Assembly: GCA_037046615.1 (NCBI GenBank)
Contig: JBAOHD010000018.1
Coordinates: 124,001 to 188,000, forward strand
Direction of reading: 5' to 3'
Length of the DNA stretch: 64,000 bases
Origin: Phosphoribacter sp037046615
GTDB lineage: Bacteria > Actinomycetota > Actinomycetes > Actinomycetales > Dermatophilaceae
The translations under genes and the position numbers were made by a program. Below are positions 28,096 to 37,600 of this stretch, one piece after another; position 1 is the first letter of the stretch, and every line of letters begins with the position of its first letter. The notes below the pieces were generated by a model. The model saw only the letters and a list, made by a program, of their open reading frames with translations. It was not told where the DNA came from and searched no databases.

Positions 28096-28691
28096 CGGTG
28101 GTCTCCTTCGTGAGGTGCTGCCCGTTGTGCGACAGGCGGGACAGGACGAGCTCGTATGCCGCGGTCGCGGCAGCGGACGTTCTTCTCGCCGAGGATCCCG
28201 GGGAAGTGACTGCGCATCGCCTCGAGCATGGCGGGCAAGTGGACGATCCCGGTGAAGGCGGCGAGGCCGCCCAGCATGACGAGGTTGGTCACGGGGCGGC
28301 CGATGTGCTCGCGGGCGATCTCGGTGGCCGGGATCGTCATGATCCGGCGCGAGCCGTCGTCGAGGCCCTCGAGGCCGAGCTTGTCCGACGGTGAGCGGTG
28401 AGTTGATGAGCACGTAGCCCGTCGGCCTTGAGGCCGGAGAAGACGTCGACCTGGTGCAGGAGGGTGGAGTCCTGGATGACCAGGGCATCCGGGAATGACG
28501 ACGGGTTCGCGGACGCGGATCTCACGATCGGCGATCCGGCAAAAGGCGACAACAGGGGCGCCGGTGCGTTCGGAGCCGAAGCTCGGGAAGGCCTGGGCGT
28601 GACGGCCCTCGGCGAACGCGGCGACCGATAGCAACTCGGCGGCGGTGACAACACCCTGCCCGCCCCGACCATGGATGCGGACTTCGAACAT
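28079..28691 (-). CDS. porG: Pyruvate:ferredoxin oxidoreductase gamma subunit, frameshifted
   Basis: The gamma subunit, first gene of the operon. It starts MFEVRIHGRGGQGVVTAAEL, the family signature, then QAFPSFGSERTGAPVVAFCRI. Frames then change at about 28489 (extra base in REPVVIPDALVIQDS) and about 28418 (extra base in LKADGYVLINSP). A 7-base tandem duplication (cggtgag twice, 28389-28402) restores the first frame at SDKLGLEGLDD. A final extra base lies near 28172 before AATAAYELVLSRLS. The corrected product is about 200 residues, normal for the family. It is divergent from the DUF808 gene across 116 bases. Confidence 0.84.
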
Positions 28692-28807
28692 GCGCCTCAC
28701 CGTATGCCGTGGCCCACAGGGGGGCCAAGGGCCAGACGTCCCCACCTGCGATGGGCAGATGAACTCTCGGCAAAGTGATGCCAGATCGCCCGGGTAATCT
28801 GACCCCC

Positions 28808-29756
28808 ATGAGTGGTGGCCTGGTGGCGCTCCTGGATGACATCGCGGCGCTGGCCAAGTTGGCGGCCGCGTCGCTCGACGACGTCGGAGCAGCCGCGGGA
28901 CGCGCGAGCGCGAAGGCGGCGGGGGTCGTCATCGACGACACCGCCGTGACGCCGCGGTATGTCCACGGTCTCCAGCCCGACCGCGAGCTGCCGATCATCA
29001 AGAAGATCGCGGTCGGGTCGCTGCGCAACAAGCTCCTGTTCATCCTGCCGGCGGCGCTGCTGCTCAGCCAGTTCCTGCCGTGGGCGCTGACCCCCTTGCT
29101 CATGCTCGGCGGCACCTACCTGTGCTTACGAGGGAGCCGAAAAGATCTGGGAGAAGGTCAGCGGTCACGACCTCCGGGCACGAGACGCCGGCGACGGACC
29201 AAGGCCCGGATCAGGAGTCAGCCATGATCGCGGGGGCGATCCGCACCGACTTCATCCTGTCCTCGGAGATCATGGTCATCGCCCTCAATGAGGTCGAGAC
29301 CGAGCCGCTCGTCTCGCGGGCGATCATCCTCGTCGTCGGTCGCGATCGGCATCACGCTCGGCGTCTACGGCGTCGTGGGGCTCATCGTCAAGATGGACGA
29401 CATCGGTCTGCACCTGGCGAAGAAGCACTCCCGCCTCGCCCAAACGGTCGGGCGCGGCCTCGTCGCAGGCATGCCCAAGCTGCTGAGCGCGCTGGCTTTG
29501 ATCGGCACGGTCGCCATGCTCTGGGTCGGGGGCCACATCCTCCTCGTCGGGCGCCGACGAGCTCGGCCTGCACGCGCCCTACGGGTTCGTCCACCATGTC
29601 GAGGAGGCCGTAGCCACGGCGACGGGTGGGCTCGGGGGAGTGTTGGGCTGGCTCACCAACACGGCCCTGTCGGCCGTGGCTGGCCTCGTGGTCGGAGCCC
29701 TCGTGGTCGCGGTCCTCCATGTGATGCCCTCGAAGGACTCCGCAGCGGCTCACTGA
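28808..29756 (+). CDS. DUF808 family membrane protein, frameshifted
   Basis: A predicted inner-membrane protein (YedI-like). It starts SGGLVALLDDIAALAKLAAAS and contains KIAVGSLRNKLLFILPAAL, then GAIRTDFILSSEIMVIALNE, VYGVVGLIVKMDDIGLHLA, RGLVAGMPKLLSALALIG and a last helix LVVGALVVAVLHVMP. Several hydrophobic helices are seen. Four single-base insertions (29126-29127, 29196-29197, 29338-29339 and 29549-29551) break the frame. Removing them gives a 314-residue protein of usual size. Function unknown; the family is often called a putative transporter. Confidence 0.82.
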
Positions 29757-29975
29757 CAGGGCCCGGCGCGCGAGCGCAGGCGACCTGGGCGATCTCGCGA
29801 TCCGGACGCCGCGGACCTGTGGGACGTGACTCACGTCACACCGAAATGTCGTATTTATCCGTTAGTGACTCATTGGTGTGCATTTGAAATGCCGCGTTTC
29901 GCCACGTGATTTGTTCAAGGGTCAATTGAACTAACTAGTCCCCCGACAAGGGGGGTAGTTCGATCGCATCATTCG
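29757..29975. other. AT-richer intergenic stretch left of the insertion sequence
   Basis: No gene. From about 29840 the base composition is clearly AT-richer than anything else here. It holds three symmetrical elements: acgtga-c-tcacgt (29824-29836), gttcaa-N7-ttgaac (29913-29931) and a ccccc-gacaa-ggggg hairpin (29940-29954). It may be the original upstream region of the multicopper oxidase gene, now separated from it by the insertion sequence. Confidence 0.5.
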
Positions 29976-30003
29976 CCGTATTTTCGTCCCCCGAGGGTTA
30001 AGA
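29976..30003 (+). repeat. Left copy of a long direct repeat flanking the insertion sequence
   Basis: Begins gtattttcg and ends ttaaga, directly abutting the left inverted end. It matches 31518-31544 except for two extra bases (one C, one G). About 25-27 bp is much longer than the 8-bp target duplication usual for ISL3 elements. Confidence 0.6.
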
Positions 30004-31519
30004 GGCTCTTCGTACCTGATGGTGGGTCACAGGCCTAGTCCGCCGGCGATGAGGAGCATTCGTGAGGCGGTAGTTGTCGCGGTTGCGGAAGCCGCGGGCG
30101 ATGCGGCGGTGGAGCTCGATGAGGCCGTTGATGGCCTCGGTGCCGCCGTTGCTGGCGCCGTCGGTGTCGAAGTATCCAAGGAACTCGGTCCGCCAGGTGT
30201 TTCAGGGTCTTGCCGAGGCGGGCGACCTCGGGGATGGGGCAGGTCGGCGAACGTGGCGACGATCTGCTCGGCGAGCTTCCGGCCCGGCGGCGTGGGTGTC
30301 TTGGTGGTAGGCGGAGCGGACCTGCTGGGCGCACAGCCACGCGACCTCGACCTCGACGTGGCGTTCGTCGGCGGCGAACGCTGGCTCGAGTCGGGCTCGT
30401 TGCCGGTCGGTGAGGCGCTCCTGCCCGGCGCGCAGGATGTTCCGGATCCGGTACAGCGGGTCGTTCTTGCGGCCGCGGTGGCCGTGGATGTCCTGCTGGA
30501 CCCGGCGCCGGACGTCGTCGACGACGGCGGTGGCCAGCTTGACGACGTGGAAGGCGTCGAGCACGGAGCGGGCGTCTTCGAGCTGGTCATCGATGGCGTT
30601 CTTGTACCCGTGGAAGGGGTCCAGGGTGGCGACCTCGACCCGGGCGCGGAACGCCTCACCGCGCTCGGTGCAGCCAGGTCTTGTAGGTCTCACCGGAGCG
30701 GCCGGGGACCAGGTCGAGCAGCCGGGCCTGGACGACCAGCTCGCCTGCCTGTTGGGGTGCACGGATCAGGTCGACCATCCCGGTCAGCTCCTTCGGGCCG
30801 CGCCCGCCCTGCTCGATCGGCTTGGTCGAGACGTGGTGCCAGATGTGCTCATCCACCCCGAGCGTGGTCACCCCCTCGAACCGGGACGGGTCGGCGTCGG
30901 CGGCCTGTCAGCAGCGGCTTGATCGCGCTCCCACACCGTGCGCCATGCCGCAGCCGAGCTGGCGAGCGCAACCCGTTGCACCGAGGCGTGCTCCCGGCGC
31001 AGCTGCTCGATCGCCCAGCTGCAGGCCGCGCGGGCCGTCAGCATCGCCTCGGGCCGGCGCGACCCGTTCGTCCTGCTCAAGTGAACGAGCGGCACCGGGC
31101 AGGCCGGCTCCGGGCACACCCAGCGTCGCTTGCGCCACACCACCGTCACCGGCCGCCCGAACGCGGGCGCGTCGACCAGGCGCACCCGCACCCGGCCGTG
31201 CCCGTGCGCGACGCACGCCACACGTCCGGGCAGCCCATCAGCTCCTTCGGTGACTCAACCGTCACCGTCAGCCGCGTCCTTCGTCGTCGCGCTCGACGCC
31301 GATCACGCGCAGCCCGTCCAAGCCGACAAGCAAGGTCGCAACGCTCGCAGTAGCCGCCGCAGCCACGGCAGCACAACGTAGGCTCGGTCATCGTCGAGGT
31401 CCTTAGGACGCAGAAGATGTGGAAGTCCTCCGATCCTCAGGGACCTCGACCCCCCACCCCTCCTCACTCCAGCCCGCTCGGCGCGTCGTAACTCACCCCA
31501 CCCTCAACGGTACGAACCC
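30004..31519 (-). mobile_element. ISL3-family insertion sequence
   Basis: About 1.5 kb. The left end reads GGCTCTTCGTACCTGATG; the right end, on the other strand, reads GGGTTCGTACCGTTGAGG. These are imperfect inverted ends sharing TTCGTACC and a following GGTGGG stretch. One transposase gene on the minus strand fills the element, with its stop inside the left end. The element contains no copy of the GTATGCCG octamer that is scattered elsewhere, which fits recent arrival from another genome. Confidence 0.75.
30027..31391 (-). pseudogene. ISL3-family transposase, several frameshifts
   Basis: Segments in different frames assemble into one ISL3 (IS204/IS1001/IS1096) transposase. The N-terminal zinc-binding part is seen as MTEPTLCCRGCGGYCERC and VWRKRRWVCPEPACPVPLVH. 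The catalytic DDE triad follows: TLGVDEHIWHH (Asp), ATLDPFHGYKNAIDD (Asp) and GGTEAINGLIELHRRIARGF (Glu), then the end RNRDNYRLRMLL. At least six frame changes are needed. They look like single extra bases, as in neighbouring genes, so the element could be intact in the cell. As written it is not translatable. Confidence 0.8.
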
Positions 31520-31544
31520 GTATTTTCGTCCCCGAGGTTAAGAG
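31518..31544 (+). repeat. Right copy of the long direct repeat flanking the insertion sequence
   Basis: Same sequence as 29976-30003 without its two extra bases, starting directly after the right inverted end. It leads into the 120-base leader of the multicopper oxidase gene. Confidence 0.6.
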
Positions 31545-31666
31545 AGGGTCAAACTGGCGTCAACGGGGCCACCAGTGACCGCGTAGCAGGGGTTTCCTGC
31601 GCATGGGCACATGCGCAGTTTCGGGTTGAGGGCGCAGGGCGTCCTGTCACAAAGGGGTTATCAGTC

Positions 31667-34600
31667 ATGCGCTTCTCCCAATTGCGGCGTGTCTTCATTG
31701 CGACGGTATGTGTCATTGGTTGTGTCACGGCAAGTTCGGCTTCCGCCGCGGCTGCGGTGCCCCTCACGGGGGTGTCTCCGGCGGGAGAGGCGACCGGCCT
31801 GAGCGTCGTCCCGGATGCCCTGGCCGAGAAGGCCAAGCAAAACAAGAAGGAGAAAGTCACCAACGCCGACCGGCTCAAGGCAGCTCAGCGCGCTGCCGGC
31901 AAGGGCTTGGCCACGCCGACGATGGAGGTGGCAGCGCTCGACAAGGAGATCGAGAGCGACAAGGACCTCGCCGAGACCAAGCGCAACCTCGACCAGGCCA
32001 CGAAGGCGTTCGACAAGAAGGTCAAGGCCAAGTCCGTCCCAGGCGCCAAGAAGGGCAGCCTCGACGGGCTCGAGTCTTTTGACACGCTCGACCCGGACTC
32101 CCCGGCGTCGCAGCAGCCGGACTATTTCGGCACCCCCAACTACGCGAACAGCCCGCTGCGGATGCCCGACGCCGAGGCCGCGGTCACGAGCGCTGCTGGC
32201 GCTGGGGGGCAGTTGGCGGTCGAGGTCGACATTCAGACCGGGGCGGTGACGTCGGTCAGCGTGACGGCAGGCGGCTCCGGGTATGCCGTGGGCGACGCCG
32301 TCACCATCACGAGCACCGGGTCGGGCACGTTGGCAGGCCGGGGGACCGGGGCCGCCGCCGCCGTGTCCGAGGTGGGCGAGAACGGCGCGATCACCCAGAT
32401 CACCGTGAGCGCTGCCGGGGCCAACTACACGACACTCGGGATCCAGAAGTTCGTCGACACCCTTCCCGGCCTCGGCGAAGCGACCAAGAACGACCTCGGC
32501 CAATACATCCCGATCGGGCAGCCCGACACGACGACGTATCCCGGGTCGGACTACTACGAGATCGCGGTCGTGCAATACCAAGAGCAACTGCACCGCGACC
32601 TGCCCCCCACCACGTTGCGCGGCTACGTCCAGCTCGCCACGGCTGCGGTCCCCGGCAAGCACGTCGCGCTGACCAACCTCGACGGGACGGGCATCACCCT
32701 TCCGGGTGGGGCCCAGGTGTATGCCGTCGACAAGCCGCACTACCTCGGCCCGTTCATCGCGGCGACCAAGGACAAGCCGGTCCGGATCCTCTTCCGCAAC
32801 CTCCTGCCCACCGGGGTCGCAGGCGACCTGCACCTGCCCGTCGACGTCACCGTGATGGGCGCTGGCATGGGCCCCAACATGACCAACACGGCCAACCCCA
32901 CCGCGCCCATGGTGGAGATCGACCCGCAGCGACCGATGTGCGGCGAGACCCCGAAGCCACGCGACTGCTTCTCCGAGAACCGGGCCACCCTGCACCTGCA
33001 CGGCGGCATCACGCCCTGGATCAGCGACGGCACGCCGCACCAGTGGATCACCCCGGCCGGGGAGGACACGGCATACCCCAAGGGCGTCTGCGGTCGAGCA
33101 ACGTGCCCGACATGCCGGACCCCGGCCCGGGAGCGCAGACCTTCTTCTACACCAACCAGCAGAGCGCTCGGCTGATGTTCTACCACGACCACGCGTGGGG
33201 CATCACCCGGCTCAACGTCTACTCGGGTGAGGCCGCCGGCTACTCGATCACCGACCCGACCGAGCAGGCTCTTGTCAGCGCCGGTCTGTTGCCGGCCGAC
33301 ACGTTGCCGCTCATCGTGCAGGACAAGACCTTCGTCCCCGACACCAAACAACTCGCGACGACCGACCCCTTGTGGGACGCGCTGCGGTGGGGCGGCATCG
33401 GCTCGCTCTGGGCGCCACACGTCTACGTGCCAGCCCAGAACCCTGGCGACTCGTCCGGCGTCAACCAGTTCGGGCGCTGGGCCTACGGTCCGTGGTTCCA
33501 CCCGCCGACCACGGATGTCACGAACGGGCCCGTGGACAACGCCCACTACGACCCCAATTGCGATCCCGACGACACCTGGTGCCAGCCGCAACAGGCCCCA
33601 GGCGTGCCGTTCGTCTCGATGGGGATGGAGGCGTTCAATGACACCGCGATGGTCAACGGCACGGCATACCCGACGGTGACCGTCGACCCGAAGGCCTACC
33701 GCGTCCGGCTGCTCAACGCGGCCAATGACCGCTTCTTCAACTTCTCCCTCTACGTCGCCGACCAGACCGGCACCGAGGTGGCCCTCAACGCCGCCGAAGT
33801 CGAGGCCGCCAAGACCGACCCGGTCGTCTTCCCGACGCCTGACACGGTCAAGAGCCCCGCTGGCCCGTCCTTCATCCAGGTCGCCTCCGAGGGTGGCTTC
33901 CTGCCTGCTCCGACGGTCATCCCGGCGCAGCCGATCACGTGGGTCAACGACCCGACCGTCTTCAACGCGGGCAACGTCGACAAGCACGCGCTGCTCATCG
34001 CCCCGGCTGAGCGGGCCGACACCGTCGTCGACTTCTCCGCGTATGCCGGCAAGACCCTCATCCTCTACAACGACGCCCCGGCCGCCTTCCCGGCCCGGGA
34101 CTCGCGCTACGACTACTACACCGACAACGCCGACCTCACCTCGATCGGTGGGGCACCGACGACGCCGGCCGGTTTCGGCCCCAACACCCGCACGATCATG
34201 CAGATCAAGGTCGCCGCCAAGACCCCGGCCGCCTCGTATGCCGCGACCAAGCTCCCGGCCCTCCAGAACGCCTTCAAGCACGGGGTCGACGCTGCCGGCC
34301 AGAAGACGGGGGTCTTCGAAACCTCGCAGCCGCCGATCGTCGTGGGGCAGAAGGCCTACAACGCGGCATACGGCACGACCTTCGACACCGGGCCGTTGGG
34401 CACCTACCCGACCGAGCGGCTCGACGGGCTCGTGCGCATGACCGACACGAAGTTCGGCTTCGACACCCTGTCGGGCAACCGCCTGCGGAACTTCCCGCTC
34501 GAGCCCAAGGCGCTCCACGACGAGATGGGTGCGTCCTACGACAAGGAATACGGGCGGATGAGCGGCAACCTCGGTCTCGAAGGGCCGAACAAGACCGCCT

Positions 34601-37600
34601 GGGGACAGCAACTCATGCTCTATCCCTACGTCAACCCCCCGACCGAGATCCTCACCGGCATGGTCGACGGGACGCCGATCGCGACCCTCGATGACGGGAC
34701 CCAGATCTGGAAGATCACGCACAACGGCGTCGACACGCACCCGCTGCACTTCCACCTCTACGACATCCAGCTCATCAACCGGGTGGGTTGGGACAACATC
34801 ATCCGCAAGCCCGAGGCAAACGAGCTCGGGTGGAAGGACACGGTCCGCGTCAGCCCGCTCGAGGACACGATCGTCGCCCTGCGGCCGGTCCTGCCGAAGA
34901 TCCCGTTCGGCGTGCCCGACAGCGTGCGGCCGCTGGATCCGTCGATGCCCCTCAACACGGTGACGCAGTTCAACCAGGTGGGGCCTGACGGCAACCAGGT
35001 GACGATCCCGATCACCAACGTCATGACGAACTTCCAATGGGAGTACGTCTGGCACTGCCACATCCTCAGCCACGAGGAAATGGACATGATGCGGCCGGTC
35101 TCGGTGTCCGCACCCAACCAGCTCCCGGGCGCCCCGACGCTGCGCTGGCACGCCGATCCTGCTGGCGCTCAGCTGACCTGGAGTGATCCGACACCGGTGA
35201 CACCGGGCCTGAGCCCCTCGTGGGGCAACTGGTCGGCGGAGATCGGGTTCCGGATTTACCGGGCACCCCTCAACGCGGACGGCACGGCCGGGGCCTTCGG
35301 GACCGATCCGGTCGGCACCGTCCTGGCCAACCAGACGGCCTTCGCCGATCCCTCGATGACGACATCGGATGCGGTCTATAAGGTCGTCGCCTTCAACGCC
35401 AAGGGTGAGACCTCATCCAACGTGGCCTTGGCGACCGTGCCGCCGTCGGCCCCGACGGGCCTCATCGCGACGGCCGATGCCGTCCCGGCGGGGGCGACGA
35501 CCGCGTCGATCAGCCTGTCGTGGACTGCCTCTGCTCCGCACCCGGCCGACACATACACCGTCGAGCGGTCGACGGATCCGACCTTCGGCACCGGCGTGGT
35601 GACCGTCGCGACGGGCGTGGCGGCCATCACGGTCGCTGACACCGGGCTCGCGCCCGGCACGGTCTACGCCTACCGCGTCCGTGGCTCCAGCGCCAACGGC
35701 GACTCTCCGTGGTCGGCCGCTGTGTCCGCCCGGACAGGTCTCCCTGCGCCGTCAGGACTTGTCGTGACGGCCAGCAGCCCACCGCCAGTGGTGTCCGCGT
35801 CGTGGACAGCGGTGCCGGGCGCGACGGGTTACGAGGTCGCGCGCACGACGACGCAACCGTTCGACGCCGCGACGGCGACGCTCCTTGACCCCGTGGCGAC
35901 GACCTCGACGACGGACGTCACGGCCGAGGCCGACATGACGTACTTCTACTGGGTGCGTGCGGTCGCCGGTCCTACCCTCCCGGTCCAGTCCGAGTGGGCG
36001 TCGGCTTCCGTGTCCACCTGGCCCGGCGTGCCGACGGGCGTGGTCGCCACGGCGGCTGAGCCGGGACCGGCAGGGGTCGACGTCACCGTGTCGTGGGCCC
36101 CGACCCCGGGAGCCACGCTCTATCGGGTCGAGTCCTCCACCGACGTCAATTTCGGTGCTGACGTCCGGGTCATTGCCGAGGCAACCCCATCGACCTCCGT
36201 CACTGACCCCTCGCGACCCTTCGCCACTCGGGTCTATTACCGCGTCGCGGCGATCAACGCCGCCGGCCTCATGGGCTGGTGGACGGTGACGTCGGTCGTC
36301 ACGGGGATCGGGAGCCCGGCGGGCACGTCGGTGACGGCCTCGGCCACACCTCCGCCGACTGCGACCCTGACGTGGACTGAGGTCCCGGGGGCCACGGCCT
36401 ACCAGGTGGCGGCCTCGGACGGCTCGACCTTCGACGCTGCCACCGCGACGATCATCGATGCCCCGTCGAGCCCGTTCACGACCGGGCCGCTCCCGGCCAA
36501 CGCGACGATCACGTATGCCGTCCGCGCGATCGCCCTCGTCGACGACACCCAGGTCGAATCCACGTGGACCGTTGTCGGCACCGTGACGATGCTGCCCGAT
36601 GCGCCGACCGCCGTGAGCGCAACACCGGCAGCGCCAGGTGAGCTGACGGTGTCCTGGACGGCGCCGACCGCGGCCGTCACCGGATACGTCGTGCAGCGAT
36701 CCACCGACGCCGCCTTCACCGCTCCCGTCGTGGTCCCGACCACCGGTGTGGCGACGACGGCAACCGACACGGGCTTGGCCAATGTCACGACCTACTTCTA
36801 CCGGGTCGCGGCGGTCAACGCCGTCGGTCAGTCGGAGTGGTCACCTGTCGCCGAGGCGATCACGACGCTGCGTGCCCCGACTGGCGTGTCGGCGCTGGCA
36901 TCGGCCTCGCCGCCGCCGACGGTGACCATCTCGTGGACTGAGGTGCAGGGCGCTGCGGGCTACGAGGTCGCGCGGTCCGATGGTGGGACCTTCGACCAGG
37001 CCTACGGCTGCCCTCGTGTCTGCGACCGGAACGTCGACGACGGACACGACAGTCACGACCAACGCGACCTATGCGTATGCCGTCCGTGCGGTCACGCTCG
37101 TCGGGACGACGACGGTCCGGTCTGACTGGGCTCCGGCCGCTGCGGTCACGACGATCCTCGCCCCGCCGACGGCCGTCACCGCTCAACCGGGCGCCACCGC
37201 AGGCAGCGTCGACCTCTCGTGGACCCCGCCAGCGGGCGCCGTGTCCGGATTTGTCGTCGAACGCTCCACGGATGTCGGGTTCGGCAGCCCAGTGGTCGTG
37301 CCCACCTTCGGGCACGTCGACGACGGCGACGGACACCGGTCTGGCCAACATCACGAGGTACTACTACCGCGTGCGGGCTTTGAGCGACGCAGGCACGTCG
37401 GCGTGGTCCGGCACGGTCGATGTCACGACCGGCCTCTCCCTCCCGACCGCAGTCACGGCGACGGCGTCTGCGACCGCACCGACGGTGACGGTCGAATGGC
37501 AACCGGTCCAAGGTGCCACCGGCTACGAGGTCGCTCGGGTGACCGGGTCCTCATGGACGATCGTCGGCTCGACGACCGTTGGCCAGGGTGCGGGCTCACC

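Noticed and set aside
32740..35151. Minus-strand open frame of about 800 residues opposite the oxidase
   Set aside because: A shadow of third-position GC in the sense gene; it has no recognisable domain, and the sense strand carries copper-ligand motifs.
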